A stretch of DNA of 33,763 bases from Thermoanaerobaculia bacterium (GCA_035260525.1 DATFVB010000172.1:1-33763), one strand, 5' to 3'. Positions 23,596 through 31,191 are shown, numbered from the stretch's first letter. Numbers and translations: made by a program. The notes: generated by a model from the letters alone, not told the origin.

Positions 23596-25845
23596 ATGAG
23601 GGATAACTGCGCCCGCCTGCTCCTCCTTTTCTTCTCGGCGGGGATCGCCGCCGTCGCTCGCGCCCAGGAGCCGCCTCCGCCGCTCGCGATCCCCCGGACG
23701 ACCGGCGTGATCACGGTGGACGGCAGTCTGGGAGACCCCGGCTGGAAAGACGCGGCCGTGATCGACCGGTTCTGGGAGACGCAGCCGGGCGACGACGTCG
23801 AGCCTCCCGTCAAGACGATCGCGCGGGTGACGTATGACGACCTCTTCTTCTACATCTCCCTCGACTGCCGCGACCCCCATCCGGAGAAGATCCGTGCCCC
23901 GTACGTCGACCGCGACAACGTCATCGGCACGGACGACAACGTCGCGATCTTCCTCGACACGCGCGACGATCACCGCTCCGCCATCGAGTTCCGCGTCAAT
24001 CCGCGCGGGATCCAGGGGGACGCGAGCTACAACGACGCCAACGGCAACGAGGACTTCTCCCCCGACTTCTTCTACGACACCGCGGCGCAGATCACGGCGA
24101 CGGGCTGGACCGCCGAGGTGCGCATCCCGTTCTCCTCGCTGCGGTATCCGAACAAAGACCCGCAGCAATGGGGGATCCTCGTCTGGCGCAACTATCCGCG
24201 CGAATTCCGCTACGCGTTCCACAGCAGCCCCATCCCGCGCAACTCGAACTGCTGGCTCTGCCACGAGATGCAGCTCACCGGGCTCACCGGGCTTCCCGGC
24301 GGCGGACACATCGTCGCCGCGCCGTACGTCACCGCGAAGGAGGAGGGCCGTCCCCGCGGCGGCGCCGGGTCCGAGATCGTCAACCGGCCCACGCGAGGAG
24401 ACGCGGGACTCGACGTGAAATGGACGCCCAACGCGAGCACGGCGCTCGACGCGACGATCAACCCCGACTTTTCCCAGGTCGAGTCGGACGTGGGACAGAT
24501 CAGCGTCAACAACCGGTTCGCGCTCTTCTTCCCGGAGAAGCGCCCGTTCTTCCTGGAAAGCGTCGACCTGTTCGACACGCCGATCCAGGCCGTTTACACG
24601 CGGACGATCACGTCGCCGCGCTGGGGAGCGCGCGCGACCGGAAAGTTCGACGCGTCGACGTACACGCTCCTCGTCTCGGAGGACCGCGGCGGGGGAAGCG
24701 TGATCATTCCGGGACCGACGCAGTCGGATTTCGCGCCGCAGGACTTCTCCTCGATCGCGGCGATCGGACGGATCCGCCAGGACGTCGGAGGGTCCTTCGG
24801 CGGGCTCCTGCTGACCGACCGCGAGATCGAGGGAGGGGCCGGGGGGCACAACCGCGTGCTCGGTCCCGATTTCCAGTGGCGGCCGGGAGACAAGGACCAG
24901 GTGACCGCTCAGCTCCTCGGCAGCGACACGCAGACGCCGAACCGCCCCGATCTCGCTCCCGAATGGAACGGCCGGCGGTTCTCCTCGCGGGCGATCTTCC
25001 TCTCGTGGCTCCACACCGGTCCGCACTGGGTGTTTCGTTCGACGTACCAGGACATCGGCGACGGGTTTCGGGCCGACGACGGCTTCGTTCCGCAGGTCGG
25101 GTTCCGGCAGGAGCGGCAATTCGCCGGCTACACGTTCTACCCGAAGGGGTTCTTCAACCGCGTGCAGCCGTACGTCGTCGTCAATTATCTGGCCGACGCC
25201 GACGGCGCGCTGGTCCAGCGCCAGACTTTTCCCGGCGTGTCGGCGAGCGGCCGCTACAATCTGAACGCGGAGCTCGACTACAACTGGAAGCAGAAGGACC
25301 GGGTCGCCGATCGCGATCTCGAGGCGACGAACGTCGCCTATTTCCTCCAGATCGACCCCTCCCGCCGGATCTCCCGCCTGACCCTCGTGGGATTCTTCGG
25401 CGAGCACCCGGACGTCGCCAACGTCCGGGTCGGCCGGGGCGGAGAGATCGAGGCGGACGCCACGATCAAGCCGACGGACCACCTCGAGCTCGACTTCAAC
25501 AGCGATCGCCAGTGGCTCGACGTCGACTCCGACGGCCGGCACGGGCGGCTCTTCACGGCGCAGATCGAACGGCTCAAGGCGACCTACAACTTCACGGCGC
25601 GGACGTTCCTGCGCGTCATCGGGCAATACCTGGACGTCCGCACCGACCCGTCGCTCTACACGTTCTCCGGCGTGCCGAAGCGTTCGGGCGGCTTCGACGG
25701 GTCCGCGCTCTTTTCGTACAAGCTCAACTGGCAGACGGTCTTCTTCCTCGGCTACGGCGACAGCCGGGTGCTCGAGCCCAAGGGAGATCTCCTGCGCTCC
25801 GACCGTCAGTTTTTCCTGAAGATCTCCTACGCCTTTCAGCGCTAG
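23596..25845 (+). CDS. DUF5916 outer-membrane-type protein with CBM9-like N-domain and CXXCH motif, copy 1
   Basis: 749 residues from ATG 23596 (signal peptide ARLLLLFFSAGIAAVARAQ). Residues about 35-210 are the carbohydrate-binding-9-like sandwich (GVITVDGSLGDPGWKDAAVID, ARVTYDDLFFYISLDCRDP, DNVAIFLDTRDD, WTAEVRIPFSSLRY). From about 290 on is the DUF5916 region: DVKWTPNASTALDATINPDFSQVESD, FALFFPEKRPFFLE, VYTRTITSPRWGARATGK, then alternating strands to a C-terminal SYAFQR ending in an aromatic-plus-Arg, as in outer-membrane barrels. C219-W-L-C222-H223 sits between the two parts. An earlier in-frame start exists but would lie upstream of the promoter. It is paralogous to the gene at 31598. 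Biological function of the family is not established. Confidence 0.85.
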   Translation: MRDNCARLLLLFFSAGIAAVARAQEPPPPLAIPRTTGVITVDGSLGDPGWKDAAVIDRFWETQPGDDVEPPVKTIARVTYDDLFFYISLDCRDPHPEKIRAPYVDRDNVIGTDDNVAIFLDTRDDHRSAIEFRVNPRGIQGDASYNDANGNEDFSPDFFYDTAAQITATGWTAEVRIPFSSLRYPNKDPQQWGILVWRNYPREFRYAFHSSPIPRNSNCWLCHEMQLTGLTGLPGGGHIVAAPYVTAKEEGRPRGGAGSEIVNRPTRGDAGLDVKWTPNASTALDATINPDFSQVESDVGQISVNNRFALFFPEKRPFFLESVDLFDTPIQAVYTRTITSPRWGARATGKFDASTYTLLVSEDRGGGSVIIPGPTQSDFAPQDFSSIAAIGRIRQDVGGSFGGLLLTDREIEGGAGGHNRVLGPDFQWRPGDKDQVTAQLLGSDTQTPNRPDLAPEWNGRRFSSRAIFLSWLHTGPHWVFRSTYQDIGDGFRADDGFVPQVGFRQERQFAGYTFYPKGFFNRVQPYVVVNYLADADGALVQRQTFPGVSASGRYNLNAELDYNWKQKDRVADRDLEATNVAYFLQIDPSRRISRLTLVGFFGEHPDVANVRVGRGGEIEADATIKPTDHLELDFNSDRQWLDVDSDGRHGRLFTAQIERLKATYNFTARTFLRVIGQYLDVRTDPSLYTFSGVPKRSGGFDGSALFSYKLNWQTVFFLGYGDSRVLEPKGDLLRSDRQFFLKISYAFQR

Positions 25846-25855
25846 GGGTGGCTGG

Positions 25856-25982
25856 CGCGGCCATGCATCGAGCCGGACGGGCGCGTGCCGCCCGGCTGCG
25901 GCGCTCGCCGTACGCCCCGGTACGACTCGGCCGCAGCCCGGGCAACCCGCATCCCGTCGGGCTCGCGCCTCGCCGCGCCTCA
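25856..25982 (+). repeat. 3'-end hairpin repeat, copy B (downstream of DUF5916 gene 1)
   Basis: Starts about 10 bases after the stop codon at 25845, in sense orientation. Outer arms CGAGCCGGACGGG (25869-25881) and CCCGTCGGGCTCG (25953-25965); inner arms CCCGGCTGCGGC (25891-25902) and GCCGCAGCCCGGG (25930-25942); tip CGTAC-GCCCCG-GTACG. Differences from copy A keep the pairing. An in-frame peptide starting MHRAGRARA is open here and in copy A, but not in C or D. Confidence 0.75.
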
Positions 25983-26014
25983 TCCGATTCCCATGTCATG
26001 GCGACGTGGGGGCT

Positions 26015-26029
26015 ACTGGAAATTCCAGT
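26015..26029. promoter_or_regulatory. 15-bp perfect palindrome, candidate operator
   Basis: ACTGGAA-A-TTCCAGT ends 18 bases before the TAGAAT -10 box of the PEBP gene, i.e. over its -35 region. It is outside the hairpin repeat copy B. It may be a binding site for a dimeric regulator. Confidence 0.4.
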
Positions 26030-26047
26030 GGGACCGATCGTCTGCTC

Positions 26048-26053
26048 TAGAAT
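26048..26053 (+). promoter_or_regulatory. -10 box of the PEBP gene, leaderless arrangement
   Basis: TAGAAT, six bases, then ATG 26060. No ribosome site is present before the ATG. Confidence 0.5.
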
Positions 26054-26059
26054 TGACGC

Positions 26060-26611
26060 ATGACCGGCATCTGGCTGGGCGCGGGCTTCCTGATCGCCGC
26101 CGTCGCGGGCGGACGGGCGGGAACGCGCCTTTCCGTCCAGAGCTCGTCCTTTCGGGCGGGCGCGGCGATCCCCCGCAAGCACACGTGCGACGGAGACGAC
26201 GTCTCCCCCGCGCTCTCCTGGTCGGGAGCGCCGGAAGGCACGAAGGAATTGGCTCTCCTCTGCGAAGATCCCGACGCTCCCGGCGGGACGTTCGTGCACT
26301 GGGTCCTCTGGGGAATTCCCGGCGGGACGACCGATCTGCCCGAGGGCGTCGCGGCCGGCGACGCGGTCCCGGGACTGGCGCAGGCGCGCCAGGGGACCAA
26401 CGGCTTTCGAATCCGCGGATACCGCGGCCCGTGCCCGCCTCCCGGCAAGCCCCATCACTATCATTTTCGCGTGTACGCGCTGGGCGCACGGCTCGACCTC
26501 CCCGCCGGCTCGACGATCGAGCGCGTGCGCGAGTCGATGAACGGACACGTTCTCGCCGAGGGAGAGCTCATCGGGATTTACGGCCGCGACGGCAGCACAG
26601 CTCGCGCCTGA
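26060..26611 (+). CDS. YbhB/YbcL-type PEBP (Raf-kinase-inhibitor-like) protein
   Basis: 183 residues. After an N-terminal hydrophobic stretch (WLGAGFLIAAVAGG, probable signal peptide or anchor) comes the whole phosphatidylethanolamine-binding-protein fold: SSSFRAGAAIPRKHTCDGDDVSPALSWSG, LALLCEDPDAPGGTFVHWVLWGIP with the DPDAP and HW ligand-pocket motifs, GTNGFRIRGYRGPCPPPGKPHHYHFRVYAL and ESMNGHVLAEGELIGIYGR at the C-terminus. Bacterial members have no settled function; ligand binding of small anions or phospholipid head groups is inferred from the pocket. It stands alone with its own promoter region between two repeat elements. Confidence 0.9.
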   Translation: MTGIWLGAGFLIAAVAGGRAGTRLSVQSSSFRAGAAIPRKHTCDGDDVSPALSWSGAPEGTKELALLCEDPDAPGGTFVHWVLWGIPGGTTDLPEGVAAGDAVPGLAQARQGTNGFRIRGYRGPCPPPGKPHHYHFRVYALGARLDLPAGSTIERVRESMNGHVLAEGELIGIYGRDGSTARA

Positions 26612-26629
26612 GGCGCTCGACGGTTTGCT

Positions 26630-26915
26630 GCCTCTCAGATCGCGGACCTCCTCCTCGCCGGGCGCTTGCGCACACACGGAGCTGCGAGCGCAGGGAGCGG
26701 CCGAATTCCCTTCTCCCCACGGGAGAAGGTGACGGCCGAAGCGAAGCGAGAGCCGTCGGATGAGGGAGCCGCATAGCGGCGTGCGCTGCGCGTTCATTCC
26801 GGCGACGAGACTTTCCGCGATCTGACCTCCGTCGCTCGTCCCTGAGGGACTCGACGACTCCGGCGCCCCTGGCCCCGAGCCGCGTTCGCGACCTCTCGGC
26901 GCTCGGATCGCGAAC
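26630..26915 (-). repeat. Dispersed repeat R2, copy interrupted by another repeat
   Basis: The 340-base gap after the PEBP gene is filled by R2 in reverse orientation to the copy at 17016-17197. Left part 26630-26671 (GCCTCTCAGATCGCGGACC to GGCGCTTGCGC) and right part 26783-26915 match it closely. Between them are 111 bases where the other copy has 5. The extra DNA includes the CTCTCCC-type repeat. No coding function is supported. Confidence 0.7.
26706..26770. repeat. CTCTCCC-type repeat nested in R2
   Basis: TTCCCTTCTCCCCACGGGAGAAGG followed by a GCGAAGCGAGAGCC spacer and GGATGAGGG. Same layout as the copies at 1546-1684 and 16343-16390: a stem, a variable spacer and a GTGAGGG-like end. Confidence 0.6.
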
Positions 26916-26949
26916 GGCCCCCGAAAAGGAGCGCGCCGCGCTCATATCG

Positions 26950-27606
26950 ATGAGCGATCCGGCCGTTCGCGCCGGGAGATCATTTGCGACAGAATCGATC
27001 GCCGTGCGACGCCTTCTTCTCCTCGCTCTCCCCTGGGTCCTCGCCGCCCTCTTCCTCTTCACGACGATCGAGCTCCTGCTCCATCGCAAGCCCGCCAGGG
27101 CGGCGGTCTCGGTCGACTCGGCGCCCGTCGTCATGGCGATGAAGAAGATCGCGCGGCTGGCGACCGTCGAGGTTCAGGTCTCCGACGTCGTCAAGTACGA
27201 GGAGTTCAAGAGCTTCCTCTTCATGAGCTTCCCGAAGAGCGCGACGCTGCGGGTGCGCGGATCGGTCCTTGGCGGCTTCGACCTCCAGCGGGACGGCGTC
27301 TCCGTCGTCGCCCACCCGGAAACGCGGAAGGTCGAGATCCGGATGCCCCGCCCCGCCATCCTCGCCGTCGACCCGAAGCTCGAGTGGTTCGACGAGAAGA
27401 GCGGGATGTTCAACCCGATCACGCCGGCCGACCGGAACCGGTGGATGGCCTGGGCGCGCACGAGCCTCGCGCGGACCGCCCGTCAGGCGGGGATGGACGA
27501 CAGGGCGAAGGAGCAGGCGAGGAAGCTCCTGGCCGGGGCCGCCGAAGCGCTCGGATGGACGGCGGACGTGGAGTTCCCCGGCGGTCCTCCGGCCCCGCTC
27601 CCCTGA
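26950..27606 (+). CDS. DUF4230-like single-pass membrane protein
   Basis: 218 residues from ATG 26950, or 200 from GTG 27004, which lies directly before the membrane helix (RRLLLLALPWVLAALFLFTTIELLL). The GTG is eight bases after CAGAAT in an AT-richer stretch, so the shorter form is a real alternative. The rest is extracytoplasmic: MAMKKIARLATVEVQVSDVVKYEE, then strand-like segments with VRGSVLGGFDLQRDGVSVV, EIRMPRPAILAVDPKLEWFDEKSG, and a helical end (ARTSLARTARQAGMDDRAKEQARKLL). This layout fits the DUF4230 family, of unknown function. Its stop codon lies 3 bases before the ECF-type promoter of the sigma factor gene. Confidence 0.7.
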   Translation: MSDPAVRAGRSFATESIAVRRLLLLALPWVLAALFLFTTIELLLHRKPARAAVSVDSAPVVMAMKKIARLATVEVQVSDVVKYEEFKSFLFMSFPKSATLRVRGSVLGGFDLQRDGVSVVAHPETRKVEIRMPRPAILAVDPKLEWFDEKSGMFNPITPADRNRWMAWARTSLARTARQAGMDDRAKEQARKLLAGAAEALGWTADVEFPGGPPAPLP

Positions 27607-27608
27607 GT

Positions 27609-27630
27609 AACCTTTCGGACGGGATCACGT
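27609..27630 (+). promoter_or_regulatory. ECF-sigma-type promoter (AAC-N16-CGT) before the sigma factor gene
   Basis: AACCTTTCGG (-35) and CGTCATA (-10) with exactly 16 bases between AAC and CGT, about 50 bases before the TTG start at 27679. The pattern fits self-activation by an ECF sigma factor and recurs before both DUF5916 genes. Confidence 0.6.
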
Positions 27631-27678
27631 CATACGAAGGGTGAAGGGAAGCGCGCGTTTGACCGAAGCGGCCCCAAG

Positions 27679-28242
27679 TTGAAGACGGACCTGGACTTCC
27701 TGAACATGGTCCGGCGCGGCGACCCCGCGGGGGCGACCGGTCTCTTCGAAAAATATGCCGACGCGCTTCTTCGGTTCGCGGACCGGATGCTGTCCAACCG
27801 GGGCGAGGCGGAAGAGGTCACCCAGGAGGTGTTTCTCAAGATGATCACCCGGGTCGAGCAGTACGACGGACGAGCGGCGGTCTCGTCCTGGCTCTTCGCG
27901 ATCGCGGCCAACGCGTGCCGCGACCGAATGCGCCGCAACCGGCGCGCGGTCGTCGTGCCGCTCGACGCCGTCGCCGAACCGCCGTCGAAGTCGGAGTCGG
28001 TCGAGAACCGGATCCACGAGGGCGATCGCCGCCGGGCGGTCCGGCGGGCGCTGTCGAAGCTCTCCGACGAACAGCGCGAGGCGCTCGTGCTCGCGCGATA
28101 CCACGGGATGCCGTACGCCGAGATCGCGCGGACCCTGCAGATCACCGAAGGCGCCGTGAAGACCCGGATCTTCCGCGCCATGGAAACGCTCAAGGAAATC
28201 TTCTCGGAGGGAGGCGCCACATGGAATGCGATGACGTCGTAG
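27679..28242 (+). CDS. ECF-type RNA polymerase sigma factor
   Basis: 187 residues from TTG 27679; the frame has no ATG or GTG upstream before the stop at 27604, so TTG is the only plausible start. Sigma region 2 is at residues about 12-75 (ATGLFEKYADALLRFADRMLSNRGEAEEVTQEVFLKM, then WLFAIAANACRDRMRRNRR), and region 4 at about 123-175 (LSKLSDEQREALVLARYHGMPYAEIARTLQITEGAVKTRIFRAMETL). No region 1 or 3, as expected for group 4. The 3' end overlaps the zinc-finger anti-sigma gene by 22 bases. Candidate targets, from AAC-N16-CGT motifs, are this operon and the two DUF5916 genes. Confidence 0.92.
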   Translation: MKTDLDFLNMVRRGDPAGATGLFEKYADALLRFADRMLSNRGEAEEVTQEVFLKMITRVEQYDGRAAVSSWLFAIAANACRDRMRRNRRAVVVPLDAVAEPPSKSESVENRIHEGDRRRAVRRALSKLSDEQREALVLARYHGMPYAEIARTLQITEGAVKTRIFRAMETLKEIFSEGGATWNAMTS

Positions 28243-29162
28243 GGCGGGCCGTCGAACGGCTTGCCAATCCCGCGTCGGCGGGGGCCGGTCCGCTCGACGC
28301 CCATCTCGACTCCTGCGAAAAGTGCCGGACCGAAGTGGAAGCGATCGAACGGGCGTGGGTCCGTCTCGGCGCGGATCCCGACGCCGCGATGGAGCCGGAG
28401 TTTCGCCGCGAGATGCGCGCGATGCTCGAGGCCGAGACGCTCCGCCGGCGCGTCGCGCCGATCCGGGCGCGGCGATGGATGCCGGCGCTCCAGGCCGCGG
28501 CGATGCTCGCGATGGGAGCCGGCGGCTACCTCGTCGCCCGCTCGGCGGTCCCCGCGCGGCCGAGCCCGGTCGCGGTCGCTCCCGCCCGCGTCATCGACGC
28601 CGACCGGTCGATCCCGGACCTCTCGCGCCAGCCGAAGCTCGCCAACGTCGCGTTCCGCCCGGCCGACGCGTCGGGACGGATCGGCATCTCGTTCGACGTG
28701 ACGACGCGCTACACGGTCGTCGGAAAGCCGAACGAGAGGGGCGTCGCGGACGTGCTCGCGTACATGGTCTCGGGATCCGGCGCGACGGAGGGGGCGCGCG
28801 GCAAGGCGATCGACCTCGTGTCGCAGCACTATTCCGGCGAGACGCCCGTTTCGCCCCAGATCGTCGCGACGCTCGTCGAAACGCTCAGGACCGACAAGAA
28901 CCCCGGCGTCCGCAAGAAGGCCGCCGAGGCCCTCGGCCAGCTGCCGCCTTCTCCGGAAGTCCGAGACGCGTTCCTTTCGGCCCTCAAGGGGGACGCGAAC
29001 CCGGCCGTCCGCATCGCCGCCGTCGAGGGGCTCGCGAAGGCCGCGCTGTCGCTGCGCGACCCCGCCGCGATCGAGACGCTGCGCGAGAGGGCCAATGACG
29101 ACCGCGAGACCGGCTACGTCCGCGTGAAGGCGGCGAAGGCGTTGAAGCGCATCGACCTGTGA
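28221..29162 (+). CDS. Zinc-finger anti-sigma factor fused to periplasmic HEAT repeats
   Basis: 313 residues from ATG 28221 (GGAGG upstream), overlapping the sigma gene by 22 bases. The cytoplasmic part has the zinc-binding anti-sigma signature H28-x3-C32-x2-C35 (AHLDSCEKC). One membrane helix follows (residues about 88-108, ALQAAAMLAMGAGGYLVA). The outer part has a linker with strands (KLANVAFRPADASGRIGISFDVTTRYTVVG) and then alpha-helical HEAT-like repeats to the end: LVETLRTDKNPGVRKKAAEALGQL, FLSALKGDANPAVRIAAVEGLAKA, LRERANDDRETGYVRVKAAKALKRI. The zinc part should hold the sigma factor at the membrane; the HEAT part is a plausible sensor or protein-binding surface. That a HEAT array is on the outer side is read from topology only. 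Confidence 0.85.
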   Translation: MECDDVVGRAVERLANPASAGAGPLDAHLDSCEKCRTEVEAIERAWVRLGADPDAAMEPEFRREMRAMLEAETLRRRVAPIRARRWMPALQAAAMLAMGAGGYLVARSAVPARPSPVAVAPARVIDADRSIPDLSRQPKLANVAFRPADASGRIGISFDVTTRYTVVGKPNERGVADVLAYMVSGSGATEGARGKAIDLVSQHYSGETPVSPQIVATLVETLRTDKNPGVRKKAAEALGQLPPSPEVRDAFLSALKGDANPAVRIAAVEGLAKAALSLRDPAAIETLRERANDDRETGYVRVKAAKALKRIDL

Positions 29163-29170
29163 GGAGCACC

Positions 29171-31186
29171 GTGACTTTTCCCGACGCCCGCCGTCTTACC
29201 GGCATGAACAGCCACACGACCTCCCGCGACCGAATCTCGCTCTGGATCGTCCTCGCCGTCGGACTGGCGCTGCTCGCCGTCGCGGCAATCTCGCGCGCGG
29301 ACGATTATTCCGCGGCCGCCCGCCGAACGGACCGTTTCTCCGGGGCCGGCCTCACCCGGCTCTCGCTCGAGAACGTCGGCGGCGACATCCGCGTGTCGGC
29401 GGGCGCGGCGTTTTCGGCGACGGCCGACGTCACCGTCCGCGCCGACACGCCGGCGCTCGCGAAGAAGTATCTCGACGCGACGCGGATCGAGCTGCGCAAC
29501 GACGGGGGCGGCTCCTTCAGCCTCGTGACCGAGGAGCCCGGAGCCCGCGTGTCGCGGCACGGAGGCGGCTGGGACATCGAAGTGCATCGCCGCGGAGCGC
29601 GGTTCCGGGTGGAAGCCCGGTTCGCGGTCACCGTCCCCGCCGCCGCGGCCGTGGACGTCCACACGGTCAACGGGAACGTCTCCACCGACGGGATCGGCGG
29701 CGCGATCAACGCGCGCTCCGTCAACGGACGCGTGAGGATCTCGGGCGCCCGCCGGGACGTGACCGCGCACACGGTCAACGGCGCGATCGAGGCCTCGCTC
29801 GCCGAGCTCCCGCACGGCACGCGCATCGACGCCGAGACGGTCAACGGGGCCATCGAACTCCGGCTCCCGCCCCGTGCGGCGTTCGATTTCCGGGGCCACA
29901 CGATGAACGGGGACATCGTCTCGACGTTCCCGCTCCCCTTCCACGAGATCCCGGACCAGACGGAACGGATGCGGGCGGAGCGCGAGAAGGTGCGCGCCGA
30001 GCAGGAGAAGCTCCGGCGCGAGATCCGGATGCGGAAGGAACACGCGCGCAAGGACGACGACGGAGACGTTGACATCGACCTCTCCGGGCTCGACGAGGGG
30101 CTCTACGAGCTGTCGCAGGAGCTCGCCCGGATCGGGCCGGAGATCGCGGCCGCGGTCTCGCAGTCCCTCAATCACACGTATCAGGGTTCCGTCGGCGGCG
30201 GCGGAGCCGACGTCAGGTGCTCGACGCTGAACGGCCGGATCGCGGTCCTGGCGGAAGGGACGTCCGACGAACGAGCGAAATCTCTCCTCCCGCGGCGCGG
30301 CCGCGGGACGCACGAGGCCCCCGAGCCTCCGGAGCCGCCGGAAGCGCCGGCGGTCCCGGTACCGGCGCCTTCGGTGCTCCGCCCCCCCCGTCCGCCGCGC
30401 GCGCCCCGGGCCGGCGTGAACGGAGGAGTGGAAGGCGGCGTCGCCGGCGGAGTCCGCGGCGGGATCCCCGGCGGCGTCCGCGGCGGCGTCCCGGGCGGGA
30501 TCGAGGAAGGCTCGATCGTCCGGGGCGACATCGCCGGGGACTTCTCGACCACGCTTCCGTTCGGCGACGTCCAGCTCGGAAAGGTTTCGGGGGCGGTGCG
30601 GATCGTCACCTACGGCGGGCAGATCCGCGTCGCCGAAGCCGGCAAGGGCGCCGACCTCTCGACGTCCGGCGGCGACATCCAGATCGACGGCGTCCACGGC
30701 GACCTGCGGGCGATCACGCACGGCGGCGAGCTCCGTGTCGGTCGCGTCACGGGCGACGCGAAGCTCGAGACCATGGGAGGCGACGTCGACCTGGCTTCCT
30801 GCGGCGGCTCGGTCATCGCGAAGACGGGAGGCGGCGACCTGCGGCTCCACCGGATCCGGGGCTCGATTCGCGCGTCGGCGGGGGGCGGGGACGTGCGCTG
30901 CGAGATCGTCGGCCGCGAGACTTCCGAGGGCGTCTCGATCGCGAGCGGCTCTGGAGACGTGACGCTCGTCCTCCCGTCGAACTTCCGCGCCGACGTCGAC
31001 ATCCAGGTCGACGGCGTGGACGAGTCGATGGACGCGATCGTCACCGACTTTCCGGAGATCTCGATCTCCCGCCGTCCCTCCTCCATGCGGCAGTCGGCCG
31101 GGGGCGCCATCAACGGCGGCGGCCCCAAGGTCTCGATCCGGATCTCGTCGGGGACGGTGCGGCTCAAGAAGGGACCACCCGCGTAA
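29171..31186 (+). CDS. Large secreted DUF4097-type double solenoid protein
   Basis: 671 residues from GTG 29171, which has GAGGAG just upstream; GTG 29159 (4-nt overlap with the anti-sigma gene) and ATG 29204 are alternatives. A signal anchor (LWIVLAVGLALLAVAAISRA) leads into a solenoid with (T/S)VNG turns (TVNGNVS, SVNGRVR, TVNGAIE twice, TMNGDIV, TLNGRIA). A charged helix interrupts it at about 265-300 (MRAEREKVRAEQEKLRREI). After a Pro-rich linker and a Gly-rich stretch of GGV/GGI repeats (about 418-445), a second solenoid has GG turns (TYGGQIR, TSGGDIQ, THGGELR, TMGGDVD, TGGGDLR, AGGGDVR). Third gene of the ECF operon and therefore a likely part of the regulated response. Function unknown. 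Confidence 0.8.
   Translation: MTFPDARRLTGMNSHTTSRDRISLWIVLAVGLALLAVAAISRADDYSAAARRTDRFSGAGLTRLSLENVGGDIRVSAGAAFSATADVTVRADTPALAKKYLDATRIELRNDGGGSFSLVTEEPGARVSRHGGGWDIEVHRRGARFRVEARFAVTVPAAAAVDVHTVNGNVSTDGIGGAINARSVNGRVRISGARRDVTAHTVNGAIEASLAELPHGTRIDAETVNGAIELRLPPRAAFDFRGHTMNGDIVSTFPLPFHEIPDQTERMRAEREKVRAEQEKLRREIRMRKEHARKDDDGDVDIDLSGLDEGLYELSQELARIGPEIAAAVSQSLNHTYQGSVGGGGADVRCSTLNGRIAVLAEGTSDERAKSLLPRRGRGTHEAPEPPEPPEAPAVPVPAPSVLRPPRPPRAPRAGVNGGVEGGVAGGVRGGIPGGVRGGVPGGIEEGSIVRGDIAGDFSTTLPFGDVQLGKVSGAVRIVTYGGQIRVAEAGKGADLSTSGGDIQIDGVHGDLRAITHGGELRVGRVTGDAKLETMGGDVDLASCGGSVIAKTGGGDLRLHRIRGSIRASAGGGDVRCEIVGRETSEGVSIASGSGDVTLVLPSNFRADVDIQVDGVDESMDAIVTDFPEISISRRPSSMRQSAGGAINGGGPKVSIRISSGTVRLKKGPPA
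30382..30389 (+). repeat. Run of eight cytosines inside the DUF4097 gene
   Basis: The run codes for part of the Pro-rich linker (LRPPRPPRAP). A one-base slip would shift the frame and cut off the Gly-rich stretch and the second solenoid. It may be chance in GC-rich DNA. Confidence 0.35.
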
Positions 31187-31191
31187 CCGTC

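Noticed and set aside
20821-25983. Very long minus-strand open frame of about 1,720 codons across four genes
   Set aside because: Only its last 151 codons are a real gene (lipoprotein). The rest is antisense or off-frame to the M28, OsmC and DUF5916 genes and reads as Arg/Gly/Pro-rich low complexity, as expected in GC-rich DNA.
29159-29170. GTG 29159 as start of the DUF4097 protein by a 4-nt overlap
   Set aside because: Possible, since this genome often uses GTGA overlaps, but GTG 29171 has GAGGAG at good spacing and keeps the same signal anchor.
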